Of a stretch of 5,984 bases of DNA, positions 5,537-5,984 are shown one piece after another. Each line of letters opens with the position of its first letter. Within the stretch, counting starts at the first letter, position 1. Source of the DNA: Hellea balneolensis (lineage in GTDB: Bacteria > Pseudomonadota > Alphaproteobacteria > Caulobacterales > Maricaulaceae); NCBI GenBank assembly GCA_003233025.1, contig QIKS01000200.1, positions 1-5,984 on the forward strand. The letters are read 5' to 3'. A program made the translations under genes and the position numbers. The notes below the pieces were generated by a model. That model made no database searches, was not told the DNA's origin, and worked only from the letters and a program-made list of their open reading frames with translations.

Positions 5537-5984
5537 CAAAGGCGCTTAGCCATAATTGGCGGCGGCGCTTTAAGCGCTCAGTGCTGATAACACCGCGGAC
5601 TTCGCTTAAGGCCGTGTCCAAATCCTCATTGACAATCACATAATCATATTCGGCCCAATGGCTAATCTCGGCTTCGGATTTGGCCATGCGCCCGGCGATA
5701 ACCGCCTCGCTGTCCTGGGCGCGACTGTGCAATCTGCGTTCCAATTCGCGCTGGGAAGGCGGGAGGATGAAAATTTTAACGAGGTCGTCCCCTGCCGCCT
5801 GAGTAAGCTGTTGGGCGCCTTGCCATTCAATGTCAAAAATAATATCGCGGCCTTGCGCCAATGCCGCCTCGACGGGGCTGCGCGGCGTGCCGTAATAATT
5901 ACCGAAAGCCTTGGCATGTTCCAAAAACTCTTGTGCGTCTCGCATTTCCCCAAAGCGGGTTTTGCTGACAAAAATATAATCCTG
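5511..5984 (-). CDS. gmk: Guanylate kinase, C-terminal part (partial)
   Basis: Converts GMP (and dGMP) to GDP using ATP in the cytosol. The gene reads leftwards; 157 codons and the TAG stop (5513-5511) are present, and the N-terminus with the P-loop and roughly the first 50-60 residues lie beyond the right edge. The frame is open to base 5984, beginning Q-D-Y-I-F-V-S. Numbering from there, the GMP-binding part is clear: E22 (EFLEHA), FGNYYGTPR (27-35) with Y31 and T33, and DIEWQG (51-56), where many relatives have DIDWQG. The lid follows, with RELERRLHSR near 76-85 and GRMAKSEAEI near 94-103. The C-terminus ends in the usual ERLKRRRQ...FVKRL helix plus a few residues. The gene converges on rsmA and overlaps it by 26 bp, with no free spacer for separate terminators. 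Confidence 0.93.
   Translation of the reverse strand, partial: QDYIFVSKTRFGEMRDAQEFLEHAKAFGNYYGTPRSPVEAALAQGRDIIFDIEWQGAQQLTQAAGDDLVKIFILPPSQRELERRLHSRAQDSEAVIAGRMAKSEAEISHWAEYDYVIVNEDLDTALSEVRGVISTERLKRRRQLWLSAFVKRLSQGG
5542..5577 (+). repeat. Nested inverted repeat just past the rsmA stop
   Basis: GCGCTTA (5542-5548) pairs with TAAGCGC (5571-5577), and inside it GCCA (5549-5552) pairs with TGGC (5557-5560) around TAAT. The result is an 11-bp stem with a 10-nt bulge. It begins 5 nt after the rsmA stop and lies within the antisense gmk C-terminal codons. There is no T-tract, so it is not a convincing intrinsic terminator, though it could protect the rsmA mRNA 3' end. It may equally be a by-product of Arg/Lys codons in gmk. 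Confidence 0.3.

Noticed and set aside
1..5984. Mobile elements, CRISPR arrays, tRNA or rRNA genes, toxin-antitoxin or defence systems
   Set aside because: The window is almost fully covered by recognised housekeeping genes; no spaced direct repeats, transposase-like frame or structural RNA signature was seen.

Overview
The window is a chromosomal housekeeping and cell-envelope segment from a Gram-negative bacterium, most likely an alphaproteobacterium. This rests on the gene order (pepA diverging from lptF-lptG, then surA-pdxA-rsmA, with gmk convergent) and on the protein sequences: the LptF/LptG style, the RsmA motifs and the Gmk C-terminus. Base composition looks close to 50% GC by eye. 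I cannot name a genus; a marine lineage is possible but not shown.

Layout: the left edge (1-44, minus) carries only the first codons of a gene whose N-terminus fits leucyl aminopeptidase (pepA). A gap of about 95 bp holds its ribosome binding site and probable promoter, plus the leader for the rightward genes. Five plus-strand genes follow: lptF (138-1271), lptG (1268-2365), surA (2445-3701), pdxA (3679-4695) and rsmA (4688-5536). lptF/lptG, surA/pdxA and pdxA/rsmA overlap, so an operon with translational coupling is likely. The only real gap in the series is 79 bp between lptG and surA. The right edge is the 3' three-quarters of gmk on the minus strand, whose end overlaps the end of rsmA tail to tail by 26 bp.

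How the genes work together: LptF and LptG are the membrane subunits of the LptB2FG ABC transporter that extracts lipopolysaccharide from the inner membrane. SurA is the periplasmic chaperone for outer-membrane proteins, among them the LPS translocon LptD. PdxA (vitamin B6 synthesis) and RsmA (16S rRNA dimethylation) are metabolic and ribosomal genes long associated with surA, as in the E. coli order lptD-surA-pdxA-rsmA. The main departure is that lptD, which in E. coli and in many alphaproteobacteria lies immediately upstream of surA, is not here. Its expected place is the 79 bp gap, which instead holds a perfect AT-rich hairpin and a sigma-54-like motif.

I found no mobile element, CRISPR array, tRNA, rRNA or novel multigene system. 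The points worth a second look are small: the missing lptD and the contents of that gap, a SurA whose parvulin domains have lost the usual active-site histidines, a 21-bp palindrome inside surA, and several non-ATG starts.
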